Source of the DNA: Anthropogastromicrobium sp050944455
GTDB lineage: Bacteria; Bacillota; Clostridia; Lachnospirales; Lachnospiraceae
Direction of reading: 5' to 3'
Assembly: GCA_050944455.1 (NCBI GenBank)
Contig: JBMNRC010000012.1
Coordinates: 1-64,000, forward strand
Length of the DNA: 64,000 nucleotides
Every line of letters starts with the position of its first letter. Position 1 is the first letter of the stretch. Position numbers and translations under genes: made by a program. The notes below the pieces were generated by a model that worked only from the letters and a program-made list of their open reading frames with translations, did not search any database and had not been told where the DNA came from. Below, piece by piece: positions 24,844 to 34,033 of the stretch.

Positions 24844-26970
24844 ATGCAGAATAAGAAACCATTTTACCTGACCACGGCCATCGCCTACGCGTCAGGCAAG
24901 CCGCACATCGGCAATACTTACGAAATCATCCTTGCGGATGCCATCGTGCGCTTCAAGCGCCTTCAGGGTTATGACGTCCGTTTCCAGACCGGCACAGACG
25001 AACACGGCCAGAAAATCGAGGGCAAAGCCCGGGCTGCCGGCGTCGATCCCAAGACCTTTGTCGACGGCGTCGCGGGGGAAATCAAAGACGTCTATAAGCT
25101 GATGAATATCAGCTACGACCGCTTTATCCGCACAACCGACCCGGACCATGAAAAACAGGTCCAGAAAATCTTCAGAAAGTTCTACGACCAGGGCGATATC
25201 TACAAAGGATGCTACGAGGGCTGGTACTGCACCGCCTGCGAATCCTTCTTCACCAAGACGCAGCTGGTTGACGGCAGGTGCCCCGACTGCGGAGGCCCGG
25301 TTCACGAGGAAAAGGAAGAGGCTTACTTTTTCCGGATGAGCAAGTACGCGCCGAGGCTGATCCAGTACATCAACGACCATCCGGATTTTATCCAGCCGGA
25401 GTCCCGCAAGAACGAGATGATGAACAATTTCCTTCTTCCGGGCCTGCAGGATCTCTGCGTCTCCCGCACTTCCTTCAAGTGGGGCATCCCGGTTGATTTT
25501 GACCCGAAGCACGTAGTCTATGTGTGGATCGACGCTCTGAGCAACTACATCACCGGCCTCGGCTACGACGTGGACGGGAATTCCGACCCGATGTTCGAAA
25601 AATACTGGCCGGCGGACATCCACCTGATCGGCAAGGATATCATCCGCTTCCACACCATCTACTGGCCCATCATGCTGATGGCTCTCGGACTCCCGCTGCC
25701 GAAGCAGGTATTCGGCCATCCGTGGCTGCTCCAGGGCGAGGGCAAGATGAGCAAGTCCAAGGGGAACGTCATCTACGCGGATGAGCTTGTGCGCTTCTTC
25801 GGCGTGGACGCCGTCCGCTATTTCTGCATCCACGAGATGCCGTTCGACAACGACGGCGTGATCTCCTGGGACCTGATGATCGAACGCAACAATTCCGATC
25901 TTGCCAACACGCTCGGAAACCTTGTCAAGCGCACGGTTTCGATGACCAACAAATATTTCGGCGGCGTGCTGCGCCGCACCGGCGCGGAGGAGCCCCTCGA
26001 CAGCGAACTCAAAGAACTCGCCCTGCACACCTACAGCGGGATGAGCCGCTGCATGGACACTCTGCACGCGGCAGACGCCCTGACCACGCTGTTCAGCCTG
26101 TTCAAGAGGTGCAACAAGTACATTGACGAAACCCAGCCGTGGGTGCTGGCGCGCGACGAGGCGAAGATGGACCGCCTGTCCGAGGTTCTCTACAATCTTT
26201 CGGAGAGCATCATGATCGGCGCTTCCCTTCTGCAGCCGTTCATGCCCGAAACCGCGGAGCGCATCGCGGGCGAATTCAATGTCCCGCTGCGCAAAGCTGA
26301 CCAGCTGAATGAATTCGGGCTGATCCCGGACGGAACCCGGGTGACGGAAAACCCGACGGTTCTGTTCGCCCGCCTGGATCCGGCCAAAACCATGGAAGAA
26401 GTCGACGCCCTGATGGAGCAGAAAAAGGCGGAGGCGGCGGCGAAAGCCGCGGCTGAGGGAACCGGTAAACAGTCCGGGGACGGCGCGAAGAGCGGTTCCT
26501 TAAGCGCGGGCAGCCCGGCTTCTGAAGCCGCCGGGGAAAAGAAACAGAACGCTCCCGCAGACGGCTCCGATGGAGGCACCGCCGTGAAGGACGGAAACGC
26601 CCCGGCGGACGGCGCGGAACCCGTGATCGATCTCCCGGCCAAGCCGGAAATCTCCTACGACGATTTCGCGAAGCTCCAGTTTCGGGTCGGCAGGATCCTC
26701 TCCTGTGAGAAAGTGCCGAAGTCCAAAAAGCTTCTGGTCTCCAAAGTCCAGGTGGGCTCTGAAGTCAGGCAGATTGTCTCCGGCATCCAGAAGTGGTATA
26801 CGCCGGAGGAAATGACCGGAAAGAAGGTCATGGTTCTCACCAACCTGAAACCCGCCGTTCTCGCGGGCGTCAGGTCCGAAGGGATGATTCTCTGCGCCGA
26901 GGACGCCGAGGGAAATGTCTGCCTGGTGAACCCGGAGAAAGACGTCCCCACGGGATCTGAGATCCGCTGA
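24844..26970 (+). CDS. metG: Methionyl-tRNA synthetase with C-terminal tRNA-binding domain
   Basis: Charges tRNA-Met with methionine. The class I signatures are H21-I-G-N24 and K301-M-S-K-S305. A zinc knuckle CTACESF...CPDCGGP lies near residues 125-150, and the anticodon domain follows. The last 110 residues (DFAKLQFRVGRILSCEKVPKSKKLL to the end) form the Trbp111/EMAPII-like OB fold that dimerises and binds tRNA. Catalytic part and OB fold are joined by an unusually long Ala/Gly/Asp-rich linker of about 80-90 residues. GGAGGGGAGG precedes ATG 24844. 708 residues is longer than usual because of the linker. Confidence 0.96.
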   Translation: MQNKKPFYLTTAIAYASGKPHIGNTYEIILADAIVRFKRLQGYDVRFQTGTDEHGQKIEGKARAAGVDPKTFVDGVAGEIKDVYKLMNISYDRFIRTTDPDHEKQVQKIFRKFYDQGDIYKGCYEGWYCTACESFFTKTQLVDGRCPDCGGPVHEEKEEAYFFRMSKYAPRLIQYINDHPDFIQPESRKNEMMNNFLLPGLQDLCVSRTSFKWGIPVDFDPKHVVYVWIDALSNYITGLGYDVDGNSDPMFEKYWPADIHLIGKDIIRFHTIYWPIMLMALGLPLPKQVFGHPWLLQGEGKMSKSKGNVIYADELVRFFGVDAVRYFCIHEMPFDNDGVISWDLMIERNNSDLANTLGNLVKRTVSMTNKYFGGVLRRTGAEEPLDSELKELALHTYSGMSRCMDTLHAADALTTLFSLFKRCNKYIDETQPWVLARDEAKMDRLSEVLYNLSESIMIGASLLQPFMPETAERIAGEFNVPLRKADQLNEFGLIPDGTRVTENPTVLFARLDPAKTMEEVDALMEQKKAEAAAKAAAEGTGKQSGDGAKSGSLSAGSPASEAAGEKKQNAPADGSDGGTAVKDGNAPADGAEPVIDLPAKPEISYDDFAKLQFRVGRILSCEKVPKSKKLLVSKVQVGSEVRQIVSGIQKWYTPEEMTGKKVMVLTNLKPAVLAGVRSEGMILCAEDAEGNVCLVNPEKDVPTGSEIR

Positions 26971-27087
26971 GCCCCAGCCTGTTAACCTGTTCCCCGGCGG
27001 GGAGGCCGCCCCGGACGGCGCGCCTTTACGGCACGCTCTTGTGCGGCATTCCCTCCGGGGCCTGAGTGATTGTACGGAGTATCGGAA

Positions 27088-28347
27088 ATGAGAAAAAAAT
27101 GGATAGCGGCCGCTGCGGCTGTTTTTGCCCTGTCTGCCGCCGGGTGCGGCTCTTCCAGCGGCCCGACGCTTCCGGCGAGGGTCACCGAGCCGGAGACGGA
27201 AACAGAGACGGAAACCCAGGCTGCGCAAACCGAAGCGCCGGAGACCGCCGAGGCTGAGACCGCCGAAGAAGAAACCGGCGGAGCCGAAGGATCAGCTGAC
27301 GCTTCCGCGGAGCAGACAGCGGAGAGCGCCGTCTCGGAGCTTCTCTCGCCGGAATCCACCTACGTGGCTTCAGCCTTCTCTTCCACACCGGAAGATCCGT
27401 ACGGGATCGTGGACGTGACAAGCGCGGAATACACGTACGACGACATGGTGAGCGACCTGCAGGAGCTTGAGGCCTACTACACGTCGATCCTCCGCACCGC
27501 CGTCATCGGCACCACCCACGACGGCCGCAATATCTGGGCTTTCCGTTTCGGAAATCCTGAAGCTTCGGAGCAGATTTTCATCTGCGCCGCAACCCACGGG
27601 CGGGAATACATGACCGCCCAGCTGGTGATGAAACAGCTGGAATACTGCTGCGCCAACTATTCGTCCGGGACTTACACGGACGGCACGGCTTACTCCGATC
27701 TGTTTGACAGAACCTGCTTTATCGTCGTTCCGATGGTCAACCCCGACGGCGTCTCGATCAGCCAGTTCGGGGAGGAAGGACTGAACCGCGAAGACCTGCG
27801 CGCGAACCTGAGGGCCATCTACGAATCCGATCTCGGCAACGGCTATACCACAGACCAGGATTACGCGGACTACCTGACCAGATGGAAAGCCAACGCGATG
27901 GGCGTTGATCTCAACCGCAACTATTCCCCGGGATGGGATTCGCTGAACGACCGCGTGAATCCTTCCTCCAGCCTGTACAAAGGCGCTGAAGCCGGCTCCG
28001 AGCCGGAATCCCAGGCGCTGATGGGCGTGATCAATGCTCTTCCGAACCCGATTCTGGCGGTCAGCTATCATTCCTACGGAAATCTCGTGTACTGGGACTA
28101 CGGCCAGGACGATCCGCTCCTGTCGGAGAACAAAGCGCTTGCCCAGCACTTCGCGGACCTCACCGGGATTGACCTCGGCGGGGAATCCAACGAAGCCGGA
28201 TTCTCCAACTGGTGCGTTCTTGTGCGGCAGATCCCTTCGGTTACGGTGGAAGTCGGAACTCAGGAATGCCCGCTTCCGATCGAAGAATTCGAGCCGATCT
28301 GGAACACGCACAGCCAGGTGTGGGCGATGCTGGCTGACCTGTACTGA
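27088..28347 (+). CDS. M14-family zinc carboxypeptidase lipoprotein
   Basis: A 419-residue exported peptidase. The signal peptide ends in the lipobox LSAAGC (Cys about residue 20), followed by an acidic Glu/Thr-rich linker of about 70 residues, then the M14 domain. Zinc ligands are ATHGREYM (HxxE) and the later H in SYHSYGN. R and N of GVDLNRNYSP bind the substrate carboxylate, and TVEVGTQE holds the catalytic Glu. The specificity may be peptidoglycan peptides (gamma-D-Glu-diaminopimelate type), but this is not shown by the sequence. ATG 27088 is chosen over an upstream TTG because it gives a proper signal peptide. Confidence 0.9.
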   Translation: MRKKWIAAAAAVFALSAAGCGSSSGPTLPARVTEPETETETETQAAQTEAPETAEAETAEEETGGAEGSADASAEQTAESAVSELLSPESTYVASAFSSTPEDPYGIVDVTSAEYTYDDMVSDLQELEAYYTSILRTAVIGTTHDGRNIWAFRFGNPEASEQIFICAATHGREYMTAQLVMKQLEYCCANYSSGTYTDGTAYSDLFDRTCFIVVPMVNPDGVSISQFGEEGLNREDLRANLRAIYESDLGNGYTTDQDYADYLTRWKANAMGVDLNRNYSPGWDSLNDRVNPSSSLYKGAEAGSEPESQALMGVINALPNPILAVSYHSYGNLVYWDYGQDDPLLSENKALAQHFADLTGIDLGGESNEAGFSNWCVLVRQIPSVTVEVGTQECPLPIEEFEPIWNTHSQVWAMLADLY

Positions 28348-28454
28348 GCCTGATCTTTACTGAGCCCGGACTTTTAAAGCGGAGCTGCCGCGCGCAGCCG
28401 CGGCGGAAAGTCCTTCCCGGAAAATTCACTTATGAAAGTTCCCTTATAAAAACG

Positions 28455-28483
28455 AAAGAGCCCCGCTTGCGCGGGGCTCTTTA
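28455..28483 (+). terminator. Terminator of the M14 peptidase gene
   Basis: AAAGAGCCCCGC-TTGC-GCGGGGCTCTTT, perfect 12 bp stem. The stretch 28484-28719 before nagA shows small hairpins (GGCTGA-ACAA-TCAGCC) but no clear promoter. Confidence 0.88.
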
Positions 28484-28719
28484 GGGAATAAAAAGGGGAG
28501 GGACGCCGGCCTCATCGCCGGCAGATATGAAAAAACTCATAACGGCTGAACAATCAGCCGCATATTTACTATATCACAAATCACCGGCAATTTGTCCGTC
28601 TGCGCTATTAAAATTTTCTAAACTTCATGGCGGACGGCCAGGCGGTCAGATCTGCGGCAGATCAACATAAGGTTCTCCCGGAAACCCGGGACTCGCGACT
28701 CACGGAGGTGTGATATTTT

Positions 28720-29859
28720 ATGAAACTGATCAAGGACATTGCGGTTTACACGGGAAACGGAGTGATTAAACAGGGTTACGTGCGCTTCGGCCGCACTATC
28801 GCCGACGTCGGCCCGATGCGCCGTTTCAGCCCGGAGGATTCCGACGAGGCCGTCGAAACCGGGGCCTCGGCTGTGATTCCCGGGTTTATCGACGTACACA
28901 GCCACGGCGCCTACGGTTACGACGCGATGGACGCCTCGCCGGAGGAAATCTGCCGGATGGTCCGCCGCGTCACGGCCAGGGAAGGCGTGACTTCCTTCTT
29001 CTGCACGACTATGACCCAGACGGAGGAGGCCATCGCGTCCGCCATGAAAAATATCGCGGCGGCGGCCGAAATGAACCCGGTGATCCAGGGCATCCATCTG
29101 GAGGGGCCCTTCATCTCCCCGGAATTCCGCGGCGCCCAGATGGCTTCCTGCATCCGCAGGCCGGACACTGAGCTGCTCGGCCGCCTGAACGAACTTTCCG
29201 GGAACCGGATCCGCGTTGTCACTTACGCGCCGGAGGAGGCAGACCCCGCCTTCGAGGAATGGTGCGCCGCCCGCCGGATCGTGCTGTCGGCTGGGCATTC
29301 CAACGCCCACTACGCGGAGCTGAAAAACAGTCTCGCCTCCCACATCACGCATCTCTACAACGCGCAGCGCGGGCTTAAGCACCGGGAACCCGGCGTCACG
29401 GGCTACGGCCTTCTCACGGAGGGGGTCACCTGCGAACTGATCTGCGACGGCATTCACATCATGCCGGAGATGATCGACCTGGCCTACCGCCTCAAGGGCA
29501 GCCGAGGCATCGAGCTGATCACGGATTCCATGCGCGCCAAGGGACTCCCCGACGGCGTGAGCGAGCTGGGCGGGCAGACCGTCTATGTCTCCGGGAAACG
29601 CGCGACGCTGGCCGACGGGACCATCGCGGGCTCCGTGCTTCCCTACATTGACGCCTTCCGCAACATCCAGAAATTCACGTCCGCCACGATGGAGGACGCT
29701 GTACGCATGACTTCCGGCAACCAGGCGGCAGAATTCGGCCTGTCGGCAAAAGGCGCCATCGCCGTCGGAAAGGACGCGGACATGGTGCTCCTCACCGACA
29801 GCCTGGAGATCGACTCCGTCTACTCCCTCGGCGAGAAGGCATCAGACCCGGAGGACTGA
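28720..29859 (+). CDS. nagA: N-acetylglucosamine-6-phosphate deacetylase
   Basis: Converts GlcNAc-6-phosphate to glucosamine-6-phosphate and acetate. The 379-residue amidohydrolase has the metal motif DVHSHG, the family block HLEGPF (GlcNAc-6-P binding, metal Glu), SAGHSNAHY, HLYNA, the CDGIHIMP block, and the catalytic Asp in LITDSMRAKG. GGAGGTGTG precedes ATG 28720. NagB is not adjacent. It could serve recycling of cell-wall amino sugars or dietary GlcNAc. The terminator at 29960 follows. Confidence 0.93.
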   Translation: MKLIKDIAVYTGNGVIKQGYVRFGRTIADVGPMRRFSPEDSDEAVETGASAVIPGFIDVHSHGAYGYDAMDASPEEICRMVRRVTAREGVTSFFCTTMTQTEEAIASAMKNIAAAAEMNPVIQGIHLEGPFISPEFRGAQMASCIRRPDTELLGRLNELSGNRIRVVTYAPEEADPAFEEWCAARRIVLSAGHSNAHYAELKNSLASHITHLYNAQRGLKHREPGVTGYGLLTEGVTCELICDGIHIMPEMIDLAYRLKGSRGIELITDSMRAKGLPDGVSELGGQTVYVSGKRATLADGTIAGSVLPYIDAFRNIQKFTSATMEDAVRMTSGNQAAEFGLSAKGAIAVGKDADMVLLTDSLEIDSVYSLGEKASDPED

Positions 29860-29959
29860 GTTTTCCCCTCCCCATATCCATCTGCCAAAAGTACGATAAT
29901 ACGCCCCAAGCCGGGTACCGCAGACAGGACGGGAGCGAATCGCATGGTGTACCAGAACG

Positions 29960-30006
29960 AGCCGGAGGCGCTCCAGAATTTTGTTTCTGGAGCGCCTCCG
30001 GCTTTA
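29960..30006. terminator. Bidirectional terminator between nagA and the M20 dipeptidase
   Basis: GCCGGAGGCGCTCCAGAA (29961-29978) pairs fully with TTCTGGAGCGCCTCCGGC (29985-30002), 18 bp, with A and T flanks. Confidence 0.88.
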
Positions 30007-30119
30007 TCTTTTCTGACTCTGTATGTTTACATTCTCTCCTGCTGTGCGCGGTGTCCGGCGGAAAAGCCGTTTCAGGCGCTATCTGCAAATAGTCCTGACC
30101 GCCATTGCTCTGATCAGGC

Positions 30120-31526
30120 TCAGCCGCAGAGCCGGATGATCGCGTCCGCGAAAATCTGCACGGACTTCATCATCTGGCTGATCAGCACGAATTCATCCGG
30201 CCCGTGCATGTGGTTGTCCACCGCGGGGTCCGCGCATCCGCATGCGACGCCGTTTTCGATTTCATGCACATAGGTGCCTCCGCCGATCGCCGAAGGCTCC
30301 TCCTTTTTCCCGGAGAATTTCCCCACGGAAGCCAGAAGGGTGGAAACCAGCAAGGAGTCTTTCGGGACGTAATGCGGCGGCGTCATCGGAACATCCGCGG
30401 GAACGAATCCCGCTTCTCTGAGATGTTTCTTTACCACATCGCCCGTATTCTCCTCATTGGCGGAAATGCAGGCGCGGCAGTCGAACGTTCCGCTTACGTT
30501 TTTCTCATTCAGGTGAAGGATGTTGAGGGAGAGCGTCAGCTTTCCGGAAATCTCATCCTCCCTCGCGACGCCGATCCCCCCGCCAAGATAATCGCCGTGC
30601 GGGAACAGGCGGCTCAGGGACCTGATACAGGAAGTCGAGGCGCAGTCCGCGAGCGGAAGGGACGCCAGCAGCGCCAGCAGCGCGGTCAGCGCGTTGTTTC
30701 CGGTTTCCGGGTAAGCCGCGTGAGCCTGCGTTCCCTGGACATGAAGTTCAAGGCCCTGCTCTGTCTTCTTCACGGCAGCCTGCGTCTTCGTGCTCTCCTC
30801 CGCCTTCTCGAGGTACGGCCTGATCTGGTCCTCCGTCATCCCGGCCACAACCGCCTGGGATTTCGCCGGAACCACGTTGGATTTCACGCCGCAGTCAAGG
30901 GAAATCACGCGGGGAAGGGCGTCTGACCCGTCCATCTCGCCGGTGAAAGATTCCTCCAGCCTTCCCTTCTCCAGGTAGATCAGCGGGAAATCCGCGTCGG
31001 GGGAAACCGACATCGGCGCGTGTTCCTTATGGGCGAAATAATAGGCGATATCCCCGCTTCCGCATTCCTCGTCCGAGCCGAGAATCAGCCGCACGTTCTT
31101 CTTCAGGGGAACGCCAAGTTCCCTGACCGCCCGCATGGCGTACATCGTCGCGACCGCCGGTCCCTTGTCATCCGAGGTTCCCCGGCCGAAGATTCTGTCC
31201 CCCTGCACCAGCGGCTCAAAGGGCCTGGTGACGGTCCACCCGTCGCCGGCCGGGACCACGTCCAGATGGCACAAAAAATCCACCTGCAGCGGCTTATCGT
31301 TCAGCAGGGTGTCGACGCAGTAGTTATCGACATTGTTCGGGACGAAACCGTTTTTCTCAAGCACTTTCATTCCCGCGTCCAGTCCCGCGGCGGGGCCGGC
31401 TCCGAAGGGCTTTCCCTCCTCCGCTGTTCCGCGCTCGCTGTCCACGCGGCAGAGCGCGCAGATATCGTCAATCATCTCCTGCCTGTGCTCATTCACCCAG
31501 GCCCGGATCTGCTCCGTGTAATCCAT
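30120..31526 (-). CDS. M20-family dipeptidase (PepV/Sapep type)
   Basis: Cytosolic zinc dipeptidase. The 468-residue protein has the metal-binding blocks FLCHLDVVPAGDGW (His), GRGTSDDKGP (bridging Asp), GSDEECGS (catalytic Glu pair), and a terminal histidine in NHMHGPDEF. Length and the inserted lid domain (residues about 180-370) match PepV. It opens MDYTEQIRAWV. AGGAGG precedes ATG 31526. It is monocistronic, convergent with nagA. Confidence 0.9.
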   Translation of the reverse strand: MDYTEQIRAWVNEHRQEMIDDICALCRVDSERGTAEEGKPFGAGPAAGLDAGMKVLEKNGFVPNNVDNYCVDTLLNDKPLQVDFLCHLDVVPAGDGWTVTRPFEPLVQGDRIFGRGTSDDKGPAVATMYAMRAVRELGVPLKKNVRLILGSDEECGSGDIAYYFAHKEHAPMSVSPDADFPLIYLEKGRLEESFTGEMDGSDALPRVISLDCGVKSNVVPAKSQAVVAGMTEDQIRPYLEKAEESTKTQAAVKKTEQGLELHVQGTQAHAAYPETGNNALTALLALLASLPLADCASTSCIRSLSRLFPHGDYLGGGIGVAREDEISGKLTLSLNILHLNEKNVSGTFDCRACISANEENTGDVVKKHLREAGFVPADVPMTPPHYVPKDSLLVSTLLASVGKFSGKKEEPSAIGGGTYVHEIENGVACGCADPAVDNHMHGPDEFVLISQMMKSVQIFADAIIRLCG

Positions 31527-31639
31527 CTCTTTCCTGTTCTCCTCCTATCCTATAGTCAGGGGATCGGCAGCCCGGCAGCCAGCCGTGCTCTGCATCCCTC
31601 ATTGCTCACAGAATAAAGTTATAACAAAGTTGTTGTATA

Positions 31640-31670
31640 GAAAGCCCGGCTGAACGCCGGGCTTTCTTCA
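31640..31670 (-). terminator. Terminator of mgtE
   Basis: GAAAGCCCGGC-TGAAC-GCCGGGCTTTC hairpin 46 bp past the mgtE stop, with a short T run on the minus strand. Confidence 0.75.
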
Positions 31671-31716
31671 GCGGGCCTGATTTCCGCCCGCATTCCGCCT
31701 TCAGCTGGTCAGGTTC

Positions 31717-33435
31717 TCAGCCGTGCAGGTTCAGGACCTGGATCAGGAAGAAATACACGAGGCTGTAGTAGGAAATCACCGCAGTCAGGTCGTTCAGGGT
31801 TGTAATCAGCGGTCCGGAAGCCGCTGCCGGGTCCAGCTTCATCTTTTTGAAGAGAACCGGAACGCCCGCGCCGGCGAAACCGGAAATGGTCATCGCCAGG
31901 ACCAGCGCCGCGCCGATGCAGCCTGAAACCGCGAAACCGAACAGCGGCGTGTGGTCCAGAAGCAGCCACACGTAGAACCCGATGACCACGAAAGCCGCGC
32001 CTCCGATAATCAGGCCGTTCATCAGCCCGACTCTCGTTTCCTTCCAGATAAACTGCCAGGTTTTCTTCGCGTCCAGATTTCCGTCCGTCAGGATGCGGAT
32101 GGTGACCGCCAGGGACTGGGTACCGACATTGCCGGCCATATCCAGAATCAGCGACTGGAAGAAAACCACCGTCGTCAGCTGGGCGACGACCTCCTCGAAC
32201 AGTGTCACCACCGACGAGACGATCAGTCCGAGGAACAGCAGGATGACCAGCCACGGCAGACGCTTTTTGATACTCTGCAGAATCGGCTCGTGAAGATCCT
32301 CCTCCGTGGCAAGGCCGGCCAGTTTTGCGTAATCCTCACCCATTTCCTCGTCGACGACCTCGACGACGTCCTGGGAAGTGATGACGCCGAGCAGCTTGTT
32401 GTTTTCATCCAGGACAGGAATGGAGTCCTCGGAATAATCCTTCAGCTGCTCAATGCAGTCTTCTATTCTCTCCTGCCCGTAGACGTACGGGTAGGAAGTG
32501 GTTATCAGGTCGGTGAGAGGCGTTCCCTCCCGGGCGGTGATCAGGTCCTTGAGGTCGATCGCGCCGGCGAAGATCCCGTCGGAGTCCAGCACATACAGGG
32601 TGGAAATGTTGTCGTTTTCCGCCGCCTGCGCGACCAGCTCGCGCATGGCCTGCTTGATCGTGAGCCCCAGCCGGATGTGAATGTAGTTGGTGCTCATGCG
32701 GCTTCCGATCTGGTCCTCGTCGAAAGATGACACCAGGGCGATGTCCCGCCTGGATTCGTCATCGATCAGGTCGATCAGGAGGCTGCGCTCTGTCTTGTCG
32801 ATGGAGCGGAGCAGATCAACCGCCTCATCCGCGTCCATCTTCGAGATCAGGTCTACCTTTTTCCTGCCCGGCAGCTCATTGAAATACACCGCCCGGTCAT
32901 CCTCGATATATTCGAATACATCCGACAGCTTGTCGTTGTCGATCACGCGGTAAAGCTTTTTGCGCTCTTCCGGCGTCAGCAGCGTGAGCGCCTCGGCGAT
33001 ATCGTTCTCATGGTAATCTTCCAGCCTGTCGCGGAGGGCTTTCGGGCTCAGGTTGCTGCGGATGATTCTGACCAGTTCCTTTTCGTAATCCGGGTGTTCC
33101 GGAGTCTCCTCCTCCGGTTCGTCCTGGCCGCCGTTCTGTTTCTCCGGCTTCCCCGCACCGGCTTCTCCGCTGTCCGCGGAGATTTCCTCCTCCAGTTTCT
33201 TTTCGTCATCCAGCGGGATTTCCTCTCCCGCCTCTTCCCCGGCAAGATTTGCCGGTCCGTCCGCCCGGCTGCCCGTTTCTGCAGCCTTCGGCTCAGCATC
33301 TGTATTGCCGGAAATATTCACGGCAGGCTCCGCATCCGCGCCGCTCTGATGGTTATGCGCGGCGCCGGCCGTCTTCCCGGTCTCCCCGGCCGGTGCTGAT
33401 ATCGGTTCTTTCAGCTCTTCCTTTTCGCTGTCCAT
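31717..33435 (-). CDS. mgtE: Magnesium transporter MgtE
   Basis: Gated Mg2+ channel of the inner membrane. The 572-residue protein contains the MgtE N domain (LSPKALRDRLEDYHENDIAEAL), two CBS domains (STLYVLDSDGIFAG and SIPVLDENNKLLG), the connecting helix, and five membrane helices with the pore motif region (LDMAGNVGTQSLAV). An extra acidic, Glu/Asp/Gly-rich segment of about 110-120 residues precedes the N domain and is absent from the well-studied MgtE proteins. ATG 33435 is preferred over GTG 33438 because it is 9 bases from GGGAG. A long structured leader lies upstream. Confidence 0.94.
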   Translation of the reverse strand: MDSEKEELKEPISAPAGETGKTAGAAHNHQSGADAEPAVNISGNTDAEPKAAETGSRADGPANLAGEEAGEEIPLDDEKKLEEEISADSGEAGAGKPEKQNGGQDEPEEETPEHPDYEKELVRIIRSNLSPKALRDRLEDYHENDIAEALTLLTPEERKKLYRVIDNDKLSDVFEYIEDDRAVYFNELPGRKKVDLISKMDADEAVDLLRSIDKTERSLLIDLIDDESRRDIALVSSFDEDQIGSRMSTNYIHIRLGLTIKQAMRELVAQAAENDNISTLYVLDSDGIFAGAIDLKDLITAREGTPLTDLITTSYPYVYGQERIEDCIEQLKDYSEDSIPVLDENNKLLGVITSQDVVEVVDEEMGEDYAKLAGLATEEDLHEPILQSIKKRLPWLVILLFLGLIVSSVVTLFEEVVAQLTTVVFFQSLILDMAGNVGTQSLAVTIRILTDGNLDAKKTWQFIWKETRVGLMNGLIIGGAAFVVIGFYVWLLLDHTPLFGFAVSGCIGAALVLAMTISGFAGAGVPVLFKKMKLDPAAASGPLITTLNDLTAVISYYSLVYFFLIQVLNLHG

Positions 33436-33438
33436 CAC

Positions 33439-33825
33439 TGGTTTCTCCCTTTCTGCCCGCCCGAACGGGCTTATTCTGCCTCTGCGGCGCGGATATCTCC
33501 CGCGCGGCAGTCAGTCCCGGGAACACGGAATGGCAATAAAAAATACCATTCCCCGCAGACTGAACCAGCGGACAATGGCATGATGAACCGGGATGAAACA
33601 CTTTTTCCCGTCCGTTCTGCCGCGAAAGGCAAAACGGCACGCGAGCGAAAAAACACTGCCGTCTTCTGTTACGCAGCAAAATGAGAAAACCGGACGAGCC
33701 TGGCTGTTCGGCTTTCGTTCAGACACCGTTGTCCACTACTTCGTCCGCAGCTGTCTCCGCCGTCCATTTTCTCACCTCTCTTATCCTGATTTCGGAAAGC
33801 GCCGGATGGCCTTTCCGCACGCTAA
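33439..33825 (-). promoter_or_regulatory. Long structured 5' leader of mgtE, candidate metal-sensing riboswitch/attenuator
   Basis: About 380 nt of transcript precede mgtE. A closing stem pairs 33774-33761 (TGAGAAAATGGACG) with 33696-33682 (CGTCCGGTTTTCTCA), enclosing smaller helices such as AGCC/GGCT. After it come a terminator-like hairpin with six U (33676-33648), an alternative hairpin ACGGCA/TGCCGT that shares its 3' arm, and a 10 bp hairpin CCGTTTTGCC/GGCAGAACGG (33637-33612). The canonical M-box sequences were not recognised. An ATG with GAGAGGTGAG in front begins a 32-codon open frame inside the first stem, so a leader peptide is an alternative. Confidence 0.5.
33648..33676 (-). terminator. 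Candidate attenuator hairpin inside the mgtE leader
   Basis: On the minus strand CTGCGT...AC(G)GGCAG-type stem with a bulged G, then TGTTTTTT. It lies about 150 nt after the transcript start and 210 nt before mgtE, so it would abort transcription before the gene if formed. Confidence 0.45.
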
Positions 33826-33854
33826 ACTGTAGCATAACCCGCCGCCCGTGTCAA
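33826..33854 (-). promoter_or_regulatory. Promoter of the mgtE leader
   Basis: On the minus strand TTGACA (33854-33849), 17 bp spacer ending TGC, TACAGT (33831-33826). An extended -10 promoter that sets the long leader. Confidence 0.7.
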
Positions 33855-34033
33855 TCCGGAAAAGCCCTCGGATGCGCGGTTTGCGCGGGTTTTCCACCGG
33901 GGGCGGCACGATTTTGCATAATTTTTACACTCCCTGTTCACCTGATTTTCCGGGCGCGTCACGGAAGATTGCTTATGCCGGTCAATCCGGAGATTGACGG
34001 AGCTGATTTCCGGGTGCCGCCGCGGGAGATTCC

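Noticed and set aside
31030..31616. Plus-strand open frame opposite the M20 dipeptidase
   Set aside because: Shadow of the M20 gene; no ribosome site.
33528..33557. GGAATGG...CCATTCC hairpin in the mgtE leader as a terminator
   Set aside because: It is a real hairpin but no T run follows it on the minus strand.
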